The position numbers were made by a program, and so were the translations under genes. Positions 25,589 through 35,581 of a DNA stretch of 64,000 nucleotides are shown one piece after another. Under the pieces are notes generated by a model. That model was not told where the DNA came from, did not search any database, and was given only the letters and a program-made list of their open reading frames with translations. Numbering within the stretch: the first letter of the stretch is position 1; each line of letters starts with the position of its first letter. The DNA comes from Fuscovulum sp. (lineage in GTDB: Bacteria; Pseudomonadota; Alphaproteobacteria; Rhodobacterales; Rhodobacteraceae), in NCBI GenBank assembly GCA_035192965.1, contig CP136571.1, positions 764,501 to 828,500 on the forward strand, written 5' to 3'.

Positions 25589-26281
25589 ATGACGGGCGGG
25601 GAACAGGGATCGGCGGGGCTGGACTGGCGCGACGGGATCGTGCCGGTGTCGCAGCGGTTCGACGACCCGTATTTCAGCCTTGCCGATGGTTTGGCCGAGA
25701 CGCGGCATGTGTTCCTGCGCGGCAATGGCCTGCCCGCGCGGTTGCGGGACGGGTTTCATGTGGCGGAACTGGGGTTCGGGACGGGGCTGAACCTGCTGGC
25801 GCTGATGATGGCATGGGCGGGGACAGGCGCGCCGGGTGTGCTGCGGTTTACATCATTCGAGGCCTATCCGCTTGAGGCGGGCGATATGGCGCGGGCGCTG
25901 GAGGCATTTCCCGAGGCGCGGGCGGTGGCGGGGCCGTTGCTGGAGCAATGGGCTACGGGGGCGCGGCAGTTGCATCTGCCGGGCGTTGAGGCAGAGGTCA
26001 TTATCGGGGATGCGCGCGAGACTTTGCCGGGATGGGGCGGGGTTGCGGATGCGTGGTTTCTGGACGGCTTTTCGCCCGCGAAGAACCCGGAACTGTGGTC
26101 AGACGATCTGATGCGCGCGGTGGCGGCGCATACGGGCGCGGGCGGGACATTCGCCACTTATACGGCGGCGGGCCATGTACGGCGCGCCTTGGCGGAAGCG
26201 GGGTTCACGGTGGAGCGACTGCCGGGGCATGGAAGGAAACGGCATATGACGGTTGGGGTTCTTGGGGGTGTGCTGGCATGA
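25589..26281 (+). CDS. mnmD: tRNA (mnm5s2U34) methyltransferase MnmD
   Basis: This 230-residue SAM-dependent methyltransferase acts on the wobble uridine of certain tRNAs (DUF752 family). It has the SAM motif VAELGFGTGLNLLAL, then FTSFEAYPL, DARETLPGW and the family signature DAWFLDGFSPAKNPELW. Only the methyltransferase half is present; the FAD half typical of bifunctional MnmC is in the divergent neighbour. The ATG 25589 starts just before the conserved DWRDG. Its stop overlaps the next gene by ATGA. Confidence 0.88.
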   Translation: MTGGEQGSAGLDWRDGIVPVSQRFDDPYFSLADGLAETRHVFLRGNGLPARLRDGFHVAELGFGTGLNLLALMMAWAGTGAPGVLRFTSFEAYPLEAGDMARALEAFPEARAVAGPLLEQWATGARQLHLPGVEAEVIIGDARETLPGWGGVADAWFLDGFSPAKNPELWSDDLMRAVAAHTGAGGTFATYTAAGHVRRALAEAGFTVERLPGHGRKRHMTVGVLGGVLA

Positions 26282-27201
26282 GCGGGTTGCCGAAGCTGGA
26301 CAGGAACAGCAATGCCACCGTGCAGAACACGACGCTGGGCATCTGGCTGATGATCGCCACCACGGTGGTTTTTGCCGTGCAGGACGGAATCTCGCGCCAT
26401 CTGGCGACGGAATACAACGTCTACATGGTGGTGATGATCCGGTTCTGGTTCTTTGCGGCCTTTGTCATGGCGCTGGCTGCGCGTGAGGCGGCGCGGGAGG
26501 GCGGCGGGCTGCGGGCGGCGGTGCGGTCGCGCTATCCGTGGTTGCAGGTGGTGCGCGGCGTGCTGCTGGTGACCGAGGTCTGCGTGATGGTGATTGCCTT
26601 TGTGAAGCTGGGGCTGGTGGAAAGCCATGCGGTGTTTACCTGCTATCCCCTGCTGATCGCGGCCTTGTCCGGCCCCATTCTGGGGGAAAAGGTCGGCTGG
26701 CGGCGCTGGACGGCGATCATGATCGGGTTCGTCGGTGTGCTGATCATTTTGCAGCCGGGCTATGCGGTGTTTTCGCCCTGGGCTTTGGTGCCGCTGCTTT
26801 CTGCGCTGCTGTTTGCGATCTATGGGCTGATGACGCGCTATGTGGCGCGGGGCGACAGTGCGGCGGTGTCGTTCTTCTGGACCGGGACGGTGGGTGCAGC
26901 GGCGATGACGCTGGTGGGCGTTTGGTTCTGGGAACCGATGACGGCACCGGATTGGGGCTGGATGGGGGCGTTGTGCTGCACGGCGATTGTGGGGCATTGG
27001 CTGCTGATCAAGGCCTTTGCGGTGGCCGAGGCGTCGGCGATTCAGCCCTTTGCCTATCTGCAACTGGTCTGGGCATCGGGGATCGGGTTGTTCCTGTTCG
27101 GTGAGGAGTTGCGGACCAACGTGGCCATCGGCGCGGGGCTGGTGGTGGCGGCGGGGCTGTTCACGCTGTGGCGGCAGCGTGTGAAGGCGCGGCAGGGCTG
27201 A
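26278..27201 (+). CDS. DMT-superfamily (EamA) transporter
   Basis: This 307-residue inner-membrane protein has ten hydrophobic segments in two EamA repeats (first repeat ~20-150, second ~165-300). Typical strings include ILGEKVGWRRWTAIMIGFVGVLIIL and SAIQPFAYLQLVWASGIGLFLFGE. It is coupled to mnmD by a 4-bp overlap. The substrate cannot be read from the sequence. Confidence 0.88.
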   Translation: MSGLPKLDRNSNATVQNTTLGIWLMIATTVVFAVQDGISRHLATEYNVYMVVMIRFWFFAAFVMALAAREAAREGGGLRAAVRSRYPWLQVVRGVLLVTEVCVMVIAFVKLGLVESHAVFTCYPLLIAALSGPILGEKVGWRRWTAIMIGFVGVLIILQPGYAVFSPWALVPLLSALLFAIYGLMTRYVARGDSAAVSFFWTGTVGAAAMTLVGVWFWEPMTAPDWGWMGALCCTAIVGHWLLIKAFAVAEASAIQPFAYLQLVWASGIGLFLFGEELRTNVAIGAGLVVAAGLFTLWRQRVKARQG

Positions 27202-27204
27202 GCG

Positions 27205-27927
27205 TCACGCCTGACGTGACAGCAGGTCCAGCAGGCGGGCGCGGGAGTCGGGCAGGGGGCGACCGTTCAGCAGGGGCTCCAACCCGCGCGTCAGGAAATG
27301 GCCTGTGATGGCGAGGCCGGATGTGATCTCGGTGCCGCTGCCGCTGCCTTGGCCCATCAGCACCTGCGGCAAGGGCAGGAGACGACTGGCCCAGTCGCCC
27401 GCCCCCGCGCGGCTGACGGCGCGGCCGGATTTGGGCGAGACATAGGCGAGGTCGTCGCGTGCGCCGGTGACCGCGCAGGAGCCGAGGTCGAGGCCGAAGC
27501 CAAGCTCTTCGAGCAGCAGCAGTTCCCAGCGCAGGTAATCGGCGGGCCAATCGGCGCTGCGTTCCAGTGCATCGAGAAGCGGCATGGTTGCGCGCCACAA
27601 AAGCGGGTGGGATTCGCGTTCCGGCAGGGCCACCCGCAGCAGGGCGCAGATGGCGTTCAGGCCTGCCAGCGCCAGCCTGTCTGACAGCACCCCCGCGCGG
27701 GACCGCAGGGGTTCCACGGTGAAGGTGCCGATGTGATCATCCAGCCTTGCGCGCCAAGCCACATCCAGCTGCGCGCCGGGTTGCAGGATGGGCGCAATGC
27801 GGCGCGAGGTGCCACCGCGCACCACACCGGCATGGCGGCCATGTTCCGCCGTGAAGACCTCGATGATCGCTGCGCTTTCGCCGTGCGGCCTGACCGACAA
27901 GAGCGCGCCTTCGTCCCGCCATTCCAT
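27205..27927 (-). CDS. recO: DNA repair protein RecO
   Basis: This 240-residue recombination mediator helps RecFOR load RecA on gapped DNA. Its N-terminal OB-fold reads [20 protein letters not shown] and HAGVVRGG, typical of alphaproteobacterial RecO. A helical C-terminal domain carries [22 protein letters not shown]. The ATG 27927 fits the family start; an upstream in-frame TTG (27963) adds only Pro-rich sequence. It converges with the transporter gene 3 bp away and is the last gene of the minus-strand housekeeping block. Confidence 0.9.
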   Translation of the reverse strand: MEWRDEGALLSVRPHGESAAIIEVFTAEHGRHAGVVRGGTSRRIAPILQPGAQLDVAWRARLDDHIGTFTVEPLRSRAGVLSDRLALAGLNAICALLRVALPERESHPLLWRATMPLLDALERSADWPADYLRWELLLLEELGFGLDLGSCAVTGARDDLAYVSPKSGRAVSRAGAGDWASRLLPLPQVLMGQGSGSGTEITSGLAITGHFLTRGLEPLLNGRPLPDSRARLLDLLSRQA

Positions 27928-27981
27928 GGGCGCGACTATCGGCGCGGGGCGCGGGAAGGGCAAGCGCCCGTCTGTGCGGGA

Positions 27982-28311
27982 TCAGTCGGACAGGCCCGGT
28001 TCATCGAGCAGGGTGCGGCCCTGACGATCCTCGACCTCGATCACCCAGAGATCGGGGTCGCGGTCGCGTTGGCGGCGGAGAAGGGCGTCAACCTCAACCT
28101 CTGGTCCTTCGGTCAAGGTGACCCAGACGCGCGCGCCGGTCATCAGGTCATAGCTGCGCTGCATGGCCTTTGCCTGCCCGTCCAGCGTGGCGGATTTCAC
28201 GATCACCGCGCCTGCCGTGGCATCGCCCTTGGCGGTGACATAGACGGGAATGTCGGCCAGCCGCAGCCGGGTGAGGTAGGCGGAAACCCAAAGATCGGTG
28301 GTCAGGCGCAT
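27982..28311 (-). CDS. DUF1491 family protein
   Basis: This is a 109-residue conserved alphaproteobacterial protein of unknown function. It starts MRLTTDLWVSAYLTRL and contains KGDATAGAVIVKSATLDG and DPDLWVIEVEDRQGR, as in DUF1491. Its place between era and recO is conserved in related genomes, as far as is known. It has no membrane segments. Confidence 0.8.
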   Translation of the reverse strand: MRLTTDLWVSAYLTRLRLADIPVYVTAKGDATAGAVIVKSATLDGQAKAMQRSYDLMTGARVWVTLTEGPEVEVDALLRRQRDRDPDLWVIEVEDRQGRTLLDEPGLSD

Positions 28312-28401
28312 GGGCAACCTGTGGTCACTGCGGGGGTGACGGTCTGTCGGCTGGGCGATGAAAGGGGGCCGGGGAGGGCTGTTGCCCTCTCCGGGGTTGG
28401 A

Positions 28402-29349
28402 TCAATCGCCATCCTTGAAATCAAGCCCCATTTCGGAATAGCGCTCGGCCTCTTCCAGCCAGTTCGGGCGGACCTTCACCGTCAGGAACAGATGGACCGG
28501 GCGATCAAGGAAGGTGGAGATTTCGGCGCGCGCCTGTTGGCCGATGGCCTTGATCGTTTCGCCCTTTGCCCCAAGGAGGATGCCCTTGTGGCCATCGCGG
28601 GCGACATAGATGATCTGGTCGATCCGGGTCGATCCGTCGGGGCGGTCTTCCCATTTTTCGGTTTCCACGGTGAGCTGATAGGGCAGTTCCTCATGCAGGC
28701 GGAGGGTCAGCTTTTCGCGGGTCATTTCCGCCGCGATCATGCGCATGGGCAGATCGGCGATCTGGTCTTCGGGATAGAACCACGGGCCTGCGGGCAACTC
28801 AGCCGCCAGCCATTCGCGCAGATCATCCACGCCATAGCCGCGTTCGGCGCTGATCATGAAGGTCTTGGCAAAGGGGAAGGCGCCGTTCAGCTTTTCGGTG
28901 AGCGCGAGCAGGGTTTCGGCCTTGACCTTGTCGATCTTGTTGATGGCCAGGGCGACACGGGTGCCGGTGGGGATCTTGTCCTTGAGGTTGTCGACAATCG
29001 CCTCGACCCCGCCGGTCAGGCCGCGATGCGCCTCGACCAGCAGAACGATGATATCGGCATCCGCAGCACCACCCCATGCGGCGGCGACCATGGCGCGGTC
29101 CAGCCGGCGGCGGGGGCGGAACAGGCCGGGCGTATCGACGAAGACGATCTGCGCCGCGCCTTCCATGCAGACGCCGCGAATGCGGGTGCGGGTCGTCTGC
29201 ACCTTGTGCGTGACGATGGACACCTTGGCACCCACCATCCGGTTGAGGAGCGTGGATTTCCCAGCATTGGGTTCGCCGATCAGGGCGACGAAGCCGGCGC
29301 GGGTGGGGCCAGCGCTGGTGGGGTTGGCGCTGGTGGTGGGTTCAGTCAT
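28402..29349 (-). CDS. era: GTPase Era
   Basis: This 315-residue ribosome-assembly GTPase binds 16S rRNA near its 3' end. It has G1 [10 protein letters not shown]3 DTPG, G4 NKID, and a C-terminal KH domain with the GAKG loop ([15 protein letters not shown]). The ATG 29349 lies within the 3' end of rnc (8-bp overlap), the usual rnc-era coupling. The ~16-residue Ser/Thr/Pro-rich N-terminal extension before [12 protein letters not shown] is a little longer than usual. Confidence 0.95.
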   Translation of the reverse strand: MTEPTTSANPTSAGPTRAGFVALIGEPNAGKSTLLNRMVGAKVSIVTHKVQTTRTRIRGVCMEGAAQIVFVDTPGLFRPRRRLDRAMVAAAWGGAADADIIVLLVEAHRGLTGGVEAIVDNLKDKIPTGTRVALAINKIDKVKAETLLALTEKLNGAFPFAKTFMISAERGYGVDDLREWLAAELPAGPWFYPEDQIADLPMRMIAAEMTREKLTLRLHEELPYQLTVETEKWEDRPDGSTRIDQIIYVARDGHKGILLGAKGETIKAIGQQARAEISTFLDRPVHLFLTVKVRPNWLEEAERYSEMGLDFKDGD

Positions 29350-30049
29350 TGGTCTTCTCCATCCGGTCGAGCAGCGCGCGCGCTGCTGCCTGTTCGGCTG
29401 CCCGTTTTCCGTTTGCCCGCCCGGTTGCGGCTTGACCGTTTTCCAGCCGTGCCTCGACGGTGAAAACGGGTTGGTGATCCGGCCCCTCGCGCCCGGTTTC
29501 GGTATAGGTGGGGGGCGGCAGGCCACGGGCCTGGGCCCATTCCTGCAGGCTGGATTTGGCATCGCGCGTTTCGGCAAGCGAGGCCGCCGCGATGCGCGGG
29601 CCCCAGAGACGCAGGACCACATCGCGCGCGGCGTCGAAACCGGCATCCAGATAGACGGCGGCGATCACCGCTTCCATCGCATCACCCAGCAGCGCCTCTT
29701 TCCGCCGCCCGCCCGAGAGCATTTCCGAACGGCCGAGTTTCAGCACCTCGCCAAGGCCCGTGTCGCGGGCCACGTCGGCGCAGGTTTCCTGCCGCACCAG
29801 CGCGTTGAAGCGCGGGGCGAGGGTGCCCTCGGATGCGTGACCGTCGGCTTGAAACAGGGCTGTGGCGATGGACAGGCCAAGGACGCGGTCGCCGAGAAAC
29901 TCCAGCCGTTCGTTGGAAGGGCGGGTTTGCGACGAGATCGACGAATGTGTAACCGCCCGGACCAGCAGGTCCGGGCGGCGGAAGTCATGCCCGATCCGGG
30001 CCGCGAAGGCCGCGAGTTCCGCAGCCAGCTTGACCCGCTGAGTCGTCAC
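29342..30049 (-). CDS. rnc: Ribonuclease III
   Basis: This 235-residue double-strand-specific RNase processes rRNA precursors. The signature [13 protein letters not shown], catalytic acid cluster [18 protein letters not shown] and C-terminal double-stranded-RNA-binding domain ([10 protein letters not shown]...[15 protein letters not shown]) are all present. It lies between lepB and era in the conserved lepB-rnc-era order. Confidence 0.95.
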   Translation of the reverse strand: MTTQRVKLAAELAAFAARIGHDFRRPDLLVRAVTHSSISSQTRPSNERLEFLGDRVLGLSIATALFQADGHASEGTLAPRFNALVRQETCADVARDTGLGEVLKLGRSEMLSGGRRKEALLGDAMEAVIAAVYLDAGFDAARDVVLRLWGPRIAAASLAETRDAKSSLQEWAQARGLPPPTYTETGREGPDHQPVFTVEARLENGQAATGRANGKRAAEQAAARALLDRMEKTND

Positions 30050-30074
30050 AACACCGCCCTGACGTTTGGCCCGA

Positions 30075-30866
30075 TCATTCGACCGCCTTGAAGAAACGGT
30101 CGGCGCGCCATGTCCAGAAGAACAGCATGGAGCGGCCGGCAGAGGAGAAGATGATCCGGTCGGCTCGGCCGATCAGGAATTCGGCGGGAACAAAGCCGAC
30201 GCCGCCGACAGCCTGACCAAAGCGCGAGTCTTGGCTGTTGTCGCGGTTGTCGCCCATGAAGAAGAACTGGCCTTCGGGCACGGTGAAGACATCGGTGTTA
30301 TCGGCGAAACCGCCGGTATCGATGTTGAGCACGTTATGCGTGCGCCCGCCCGGCAGGGTTTCGGTGTAGCGCGACGAGGTGCAGATGCCGCCTTCGCCGA
30401 CGGGGCCGTTTTCGCAGCGGGGAAGCTGGCCCATCGGGCCCTGCTTTTCATAGATTTCCTCGAATGTCCCGGCGGGCGTTTGCGGGACGACCTCGCCGTT
30501 CAGATAGAGGATGCCATCGCGCATTTGCACGGTATCGCCGGGCAGGCCGATCAGGCGCTTGATGAAATCGGTGCCGTTGACCGGGTGGCGGAACACGACG
30601 ACATCGCCGCGTTCCGGATCGGAGGCCAACAGGCGGCCCGAGAAGGGGCAGGCCGAGAAGGGGCAGGAATAGCGCGAATAGCCATAGGCCATCTTGTTGA
30701 CGAAAAGGAAATCGCCGATCAGCAGCGTATCCTTCATCGAACCCGACGGGATCCAGAACGGTTGGAAGAACAGGGTGCGGAAGACGCCCGCGATCACCAG
30801 CGCCCAGAGCACCGTCTTGATCGTTTCGACGATGCCGCCTTCGGTCTTGGCCTTGTTGCCTGCCAT
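30075..30866 (-). CDS. lepB: Signal peptidase I
   Basis: This 263-residue inner-membrane serine protease removes signal peptides of Sec and Tat substrates. One N-terminal transmembrane helix is followed by catalytic Ser in PSGSMKDTL and catalytic Lys in [11 protein letters not shown]. The conserved box [12 protein letters not shown] is also visible. The ATG 30866 has AGAGTGG just upstream; an in-frame GTG at 30875 is the alternative. Confidence 0.95.
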   Translation of the reverse strand: MAGNKAKTEGGIVETIKTVLWALVIAGVFRTLFFQPFWIPSGSMKDTLLIGDFLFVNKMAYGYSRYSCPFSACPFSGRLLASDPERGDVVVFRHPVNGTDFIKRLIGLPGDTVQMRDGILYLNGEVVPQTPAGTFEEIYEKQGPMGQLPRCENGPVGEGGICTSSRYTETLPGGRTHNVLNIDTGGFADNTDVFTVPEGQFFFMGDNRDNSQDSRFGQAVGGVGFVPAEFLIGRADRIIFSSAGRSMLFFWTWRADRFFKAVE

Positions 30867-30932
30867 TTTGTCCACTCTGATTGGGGTCCGTCTGTCCGGA
30901 TCGGCGCTAATTGCGCGCAGCGGGCGGGGGAG

Positions 30933-31358
30933 TCAAGTTCCGGGGGGTTGTAGGGGCTGGATCGGGCGGGCTTCGATCACCACAAAGGCCTGCGCCCAGG
31001 GGTGATCATCGGTCAGGGTGACATGGATTGTCGCCTCGTGCCCCGCAGGCGTCATGTCGCGCAGGCGTTCGGCTGCCCAGCCGGTGAGGTGCATGACAGG
31101 CTGGCCGGAGCGGAGGTTGGTGACCGCCATATCCTTCCACGAGATGCCCATGCGCAGCCCGGTGCCGAGCGCCTTTGAGCAGGCCTCTTTCGCGGCCCAG
31201 CGTTTGGCATAGGTGGCGGCGATGGCGCGGGGGCGGGATTCGGCTTTCTTCTGTTCGCGTTCGGTGAAGACCCGATCCTTGAAGCGGTCGCCGAAGCGGG
31301 CGATGGTCGCCTCGATCCGGTCGATATTGGCGAGATCGGTGCCGATACCGAGGATCAT
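30933..31358 (-). CDS. acpS: Holo-[acyl-carrier-protein] synthase
   Basis: This is a 141-residue 4'-phosphopantetheinyl transferase that activates acyl carrier protein for fatty-acid synthesis. It has [16 protein letters not shown] with the metal-binding Asp, FTEREQ and [16 protein letters not shown], all diagnostic. The ATG 31358 is exactly at the family start. The frame upstream is non-coding. Confidence 0.95.
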   Translation of the reverse strand: MILGIGTDLANIDRIEATIARFGDRFKDRVFTEREQKKAESRPRAIAATYAKRWAAKEACSKALGTGLRMGISWKDMAVTNLRSGQPVMHLTGWAAERLRDMTPAGHEATIHVTLTDDHPWAQAFVVIEARPIQPLQPPGT

Positions 31359-31389
31359 CTGCTGCGGTCCAAGGGTTTTTCGGCCCAAC

Positions 31390-31453
31390 GAATTTTCTGC
31401 GAAAATTCAGGGCCGGGGGTGGGGGTGGGGGCGTGATTTTTCGCAGGAAAATC
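31390..31453. repeat. Pair of inverted 19-nt hairpin repeats
   Basis: GAATTTTCTGCGAAAATTC at 31390-31408 and, in opposite orientation, GATTTTTCGCAGGAAAATC at 31435-31453. Each forms a 7-bp stem with a 5-nt loop, and the two can also pair with each other. A third copy lies at 39830-39848. They sit between pdxJ and acpS in the same operon direction and may cause attenuation or RNA processing. Confidence 0.7.
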
Positions 31454-31479
31454 GTGCGCCCCCATGTGCGGGGGGCGTG

Positions 31480-32238
31480 TCATGCTTGGCCCATGCGGGC
31501 TTCGTCCATGCGGCGACGCATTTCTTCGATGGCGGGGCCGAGGCCGCGGAAGATCGCCTCGCCAATCAGGAAATGGCCGATGTTCAGTTCCATCACCTCG
31601 GGCATGGCTGCGATGGGGGCCACGTTGTCATAGGTCAGGCCGTGGCCTGCGTGCACCTCAAGCCCCAGCGCGTGGGCGAGTTTGGCTCCCCGGCGCAGGC
31701 CTTCGAGTTCCTCGGCGGCAGCCTCATCATGCCCGTCGGCCAGAAGTTCGGAATAGTGGCCGGTGTGCAGTTCCACGACCGCCGCGCCGATGCGGGCGGA
31801 GGCTTCGATCTGGCGGGGGTCGTGGCCGATGAACATGGAGACGCGGCAGCCAGCCTCACGCAGGGGGGCGATATAGTCAGCAAGGCGGCTGTCATCGCCT
31901 GCGACATCAAGCCCGCCTTCGGTGGTGCGTTCTTCGCGCTTTTCCGGCACGAGGCAGACGGCATGGGGTTTGTGGCGCAGGGCGAGGGCCTGCATTTCCG
32001 CCGTGGCGGCGCATTCGAAATTCAGCGGGATCGACAAGCCGGCGACCAGCGCCTCGATATCGGCGTCGCGGATATGGCGGCGGTCTTCGCGCAGGTGGGC
32101 GGTGATGCCGTCGGCCCCTGCCGCTTCGGCCAGCAGGGCGGCGCGGAGGGGTTCCGGCCAGGCGCTGCCGCGGGCGTTGCGGACGGTGGCCACGTGGTCG
32201 ATGTTGACGCCCAGCCTGAGCGAGCCTTGAGGTTTCAT
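31480..32238 (-). CDS. pdxJ: Pyridoxine 5'-phosphate synthase PdxJ
   Basis: This 252-residue TIM-barrel enzyme condenses 1-deoxyxylulose 5-phosphate with 3-amino-2-oxopropyl phosphate to make pyridoxine phosphate. It has [16 protein letters not shown] at the N-terminus, [16 protein letters not shown], and a C-terminal [11 protein letters not shown]. The PdxJ-acpS order is common. It supplies the cofactor used by many PLP enzymes in this window. Confidence 0.95.
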   Translation of the reverse strand: MKPQGSLRLGVNIDHVATVRNARGSAWPEPLRAALLAEAAGADGITAHLREDRRHIRDADIEALVAGLSIPLNFECAATAEMQALALRHKPHAVCLVPEKREERTTEGGLDVAGDDSRLADYIAPLREAGCRVSMFIGHDPRQIEASARIGAAVVELHTGHYSELLADGHDEAAAEELEGLRRGAKLAHALGLEVHAGHGLTYDNVAPIAAMPEVMELNIGHFLIGEAIFRGLGPAIEEMRRRMDEARMGQA

Positions 32239-32277
32239 GTCGCGCCTGTCCTTCTGGTTCCGAGTCGTAGCGGCAGA

Positions 32278-32985
32278 TTAGGGTGGACCGGCGGCGTCGT
32301 CATCCCCCGGAGCAGTGGTGTTTTCGCCCCGATGCTTGAGCTTGGCCGCGGCGTTGGCGAGCGCTTCGCGGAGTTTGTGACGGCGTTCGCTGCGTTCCTT
32401 GGATTTGGCGTCGCGCGCCTTTTGATAGGCCATCACGAGCGGGATGGTCAGATAGTAGAACAGACCCGACAGAAGGAAACCCGGCCCCAGCGCGCCGAGG
32501 AAGTAGGGCAGGTAGATTTCGTGCCAGAACTGGCCGAGCCCGGCCCAGCGGGCGTGTTCAGGGCCGAAGATGGCCTTGATGTTGAACCACAGATCGGCCC
32601 CGGCATTGGCAAAGGCCATGCCGATATATTCGGGCGAGAGCGGCTTTTCGATGCCCAGCATCCAGTGGCCCAGCGACATGGCAAGCACGGCAAAGAAGGG
32701 CGTGGTGATCGGGTTGGTGTTGAAGGTGGCCAGAAGCGCGGCCAGCAGGTTGCCCTTCACGGCCCGTGACGCCAGCCAAGCCGCCACGAACTGCATCCCC
32801 GGCAGCGGCAGGAAGCCCACCATGGACCCGGCAAAGACGCCGCGTGCGATGCGGTGCGGGCTGTCGGGCAGGCGGCGCATGCGGTGCAGGACATATTGGG
32901 TGGCACGCCGGAATCCGCCCTGGGGGTAGACCATTTCGCGGGTCCATCCCCATAGGGTCCGTGGGTTGCGCCGCTTGAAAACCAA
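32278..32985 (-). CDS. DUF2062 domain membrane protein
   Basis: This is a 235-residue protein of the DUF2062 family. An N-terminal RRATQYVLHRMRRLPDSPHRIARG precedes hydrophobic segments around MVGFLPLPGMQFVAAW, NPITTPFFAVL and FLLSGLFYYLTIPLV. The tail is basic/acidic (KSKERSERRHK). The function is unknown; such proteins recur next to rsh in alphaproteobacteria. Confidence 0.8.
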   Translation of the reverse strand: MVFKRRNPRTLWGWTREMVYPQGGFRRATQYVLHRMRRLPDSPHRIARGVFAGSMVGFLPLPGMQFVAAWLASRAVKGNLLAALLATFNTNPITTPFFAVLAMSLGHWMLGIEKPLSPEYIGMAFANAGADLWFNIKAIFGPEHARWAGLGQFWHEIYLPYFLGALGPGFLLSGLFYYLTIPLVMAYQKARDAKSKERSERRHKLREALANAAAKLKHRGENTTAPGDDDAAGPP

Positions 32986-33006
32986 AACCTAGCCCCCCGC
33001 GCCCGA

Positions 33007-35127
33007 TCAGGGCTTACGCGTCATATCGCGGTGTCGTGAAATCTGGGCGACATCGGTCTCGGCCTCGAGTGCGGTCATGACCATGTGCAGATGTTCGACA
33101 TCGCGCAGGTCCACGTCGATGATGAGCCGGTAGTAATCCGGTTTGCGGTCTGTGAACCTGAGGTCGGAGATATTGGCCTTCTGCTCGCCGATCAAGGTGC
33201 AGATGCGACCAAGCACCCCGGCATCGTTGGAAATGGTTATTTCAAGGCTGACGGTGTGGACAGCGGCGTGGCGGCCGGAATGCCAATGCAGATCGACCCA
33301 GCGGCCGGGCTGTTCTTCAAATTCCTCAAGCGCGGGGCAGTCGATGGCATGGACCACCACGCCCTGCCCGCGATAGGTGATGCCGACGATGCGTTCGCCC
33401 GGTACCGGCTGGCAGCAGGGGGCGCGGCGGAAGGATTGGTCATCCGACAGGCCCACGACAGGGCGGGAGGCATCCACCTCATCTGCCTGGGCGCGGGCAA
33501 GTTCGGGGTAGAGCGTTTCCACCACCCGGCGGGCGGTGATTTCGGCGCTGCCCAGACGGGCGAGCAGATCGGTTTCATCGGCCAGACCCAGCATCTTGGC
33601 CGCGGTGCGCAGGGCCTTGTCGGTGGCCTTCTTGCCGACATGGTCAAAGGCGGCGCGGGCGAGTTCCTGACCGAGCTTGACGAAGCGGCCCTTGTCTTCT
33701 TCGCGCAGGGATTTGCGGATCGCGGCTTTGGCGCGGCCTGTCGTCACGATGTCGATCCAAGACGCCTGCGGGCGCTGGCCTTCGGCGGTGATGATTTCGA
33801 CCGACTGGCCGTTCTTGAGCCGGGTCCAGAGCGGCACGCGGATGCCGTCGACCTTGGCCGAGACGCAGGAATTGCCGATGCGGGTGTGGATGGCATAGGC
33901 GTAATCAAGGGGCGTCGCGCCGCGCGGCAGTTGCACAACATCGCCCTTGGGCGTGAAGCAGAACACCTGATCGGAGTACATCTCCATCTTCACGTGTTCG
34001 AGGAATTCGTCGTGATCGCCTTCGTCGAAGCGTTCGGTCAGCGTGGCGATCCATTTCGCGGGATCGACGGCGAAGGGGTTCCGCGCGCGGACGCCTTCGC
34101 GATAGGACCAATGCGCGGCGACGCCGGCCTCGGCCACTTCGTGCATTTCGCTGGTCCTGATCTGCACCTCGACCCGTTTGCCATCGCGGCCGGAGACGGT
34201 GGTGTGGATGGAGCGATAGCCGTTGGATTTGGGCTGGCTGATGTAATCCTTGAACCGGCCCGGCACGGCGCGCCAGCGTTGGTGGATCACGCCAAGGATG
34301 CGATAGCAATCGGCGACCGATCCGCAGATGACGCGGAAGCCGTAGATATCGGACAGACGCGAGAAGGCGAGGTCCTTCTCCTGCATCTTGCGCCAGATGG
34401 AATAGGGTTTCTTGGCGCGGCCATAGACATCGGCCTCGATCTGGACCTTTTCCAGTTCATTGCGGATGTCGGCGGTGATCTTGTGGACGACGTCGCCCGC
34501 TTCGCGCTGCAGGGTGATGAAGCGGCGGATGATGGAATTGCGCGCCTCGGGGTTCAGGACGCGGAAGCCGAGATCTTCCAGTTCTTCGCGCATCCACTGC
34601 ATCCCCATGCGGCCGGCGAGGGGGGCGAAGATTTCCATGGTTTCGCGGGCTTTTTGCGCCTGCTTTTCCGGCTTCATGCTTTTGATCGTGCGCATGTTGT
34701 GCAGCCGGTCGGCCAGCTTGACCAGGATGACGCGCAGGTCTTTTGACATGGCCATGAACAGTTTGCGGAAGTTTTCCGCCTGCTGGCTTTGTGCCGAGGA
34801 CAGTTCGATATTGGTGAGTTTGGTCACGCCATCGACAAGTTCGGCCACTTCGGTGCCGAACAGTTGGGCGATTTCGGTATAGGTAGAGCGGGTGTCTTCG
34901 ATCGTGTCATGCAGAAGGGCGGTGATGATGGTGGCATCATCAAGCCGCTGTTCCGTCAGGATGGCCGCGACAGCGACGGGGTGGGTGAAATAGGGTTCGC
35001 CCGATTTGCGCATCTGGCCATCATGCATCTGATACCCATAGGCATAGGCCTTGCGGATCAGATCAGCATTCGTGCGCGGATTGTAGTTTCGGACAAGGGC
35101 GATGAGGTCTTCGACGTCGATCATCAT
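33007..35127 (-). CDS. rsh: Bifunctional (p)ppGpp synthetase/hydrolase (Rsh, RelA/SpoT)
   Basis: This 706-residue stringent-response enzyme has an N-terminal HD hydrolase domain with the active HDTIEDT. The synthetase domain includes YGFRVICGSVADCYRILG and SNGYRSIHTTV. Then come a TGS domain (CFTPKGDVVQLPRGATPLDYAYAIH), a helical region and a C-terminal ACT domain. Both catalytic halves look intact, as expected for the single alphaproteobacterial Rsh. Two adjacent ATGs (35127 and 35124) are possible starts. It is downstream of rpoZ. Confidence 0.95.
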   Translation of the reverse strand: MMIDVEDLIALVRNYNPRTNADLIRKAYAYGYQMHDGQMRKSGEPYFTHPVAVAAILTEQRLDDATIITALLHDTIEDTRSTYTEIAQLFGTEVAELVDGVTKLTNIELSSAQSQQAENFRKLFMAMSKDLRVILVKLADRLHNMRTIKSMKPEKQAQKARETMEIFAPLAGRMGMQWMREELEDLGFRVLNPEARNSIIRRFITLQREAGDVVHKITADIRNELEKVQIEADVYGRAKKPYSIWRKMQEKDLAFSRLSDIYGFRVICGSVADCYRILGVIHQRWRAVPGRFKDYISQPKSNGYRSIHTTVSGRDGKRVEVQIRTSEMHEVAEAGVAAHWSYREGVRARNPFAVDPAKWIATLTERFDEGDHDEFLEHVKMEMYSDQVFCFTPKGDVVQLPRGATPLDYAYAIHTRIGNSCVSAKVDGIRVPLWTRLKNGQSVEIITAEGQRPQASWIDIVTTGRAKAAIRKSLREEDKGRFVKLGQELARAAFDHVGKKATDKALRTAAKMLGLADETDLLARLGSAEITARRVVETLYPELARAQADEVDASRPVVGLSDDQSFRRAPCCQPVPGERIVGITYRGQGVVVHAIDCPALEEFEEQPGRWVDLHWHSGRHAAVHTVSLEITISNDAGVLGRICTLIGEQKANISDLRFTDRKPDYYRLIIDVDLRDVEHLHMVMTALEAETDVAQISRHRDMTRKP

Positions 35128-35171
35128 CGCCCTGAGTGTTTATCCGGCGGGGGGCCGGGCTTTCGCCCGGA

Positions 35172-35525
35172 TCAGTTGTCGCCCTGCGCTTCCATCAGCG
35201 CGCGCAGGAGTTTCTCTTCGGACATGTCGTCCTGCATCGGGCGGTCAATCTCGCCCGACATCAGAAGCGCCATCTGGTCGTCTTCGGGTTCGTCAACTTC
35301 GATCTGGGTCTGGTGCGATTCGATCATCCGCTCGCGCAGAACCTCGGCCGACTGGGTTTCCTCGGCGATTTCGCGCAGGGCGACCACCGGGTTCTTGTCA
35401 TTGTCGCGGTCGATGCCAATCGGAGAACCGGCCTGAATTTCGCGTGCCCGATGGGCGGCGAGCATCACCAGTTCAAAACGGTTGGGCACCTTGTCAACGC
35501 AATCTTCGACCGTCACGCGGGCCAT
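35172..35525 (-). CDS. rpoZ: RNA polymerase omega subunit
   Basis: This 117-residue small subunit helps assemble RNA polymerase. Its N-terminus [20 protein letters not shown] and the ALREIAEE helix are standard. The C-terminal ~50 residues are acidic, an extension common in alphaproteobacteria. It lies 44 bp upstream of rsh on the same strand, a typical pairing. Confidence 0.95.
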   Translation of the reverse strand: MARVTVEDCVDKVPNRFELVMLAAHRAREIQAGSPIGIDRDNDKNPVVALREIAEETQSAEVLRERMIESHQTQIEVDEPEDDQMALLMSGEIDRPMQDDMSEEKLLRALMEAQGDN

Positions 35526-35581
35526 GGGCTGCTCCAGTTCGGATGGGGGGCATAGAGTGGCTTACTTAGTCGCATCATCCA

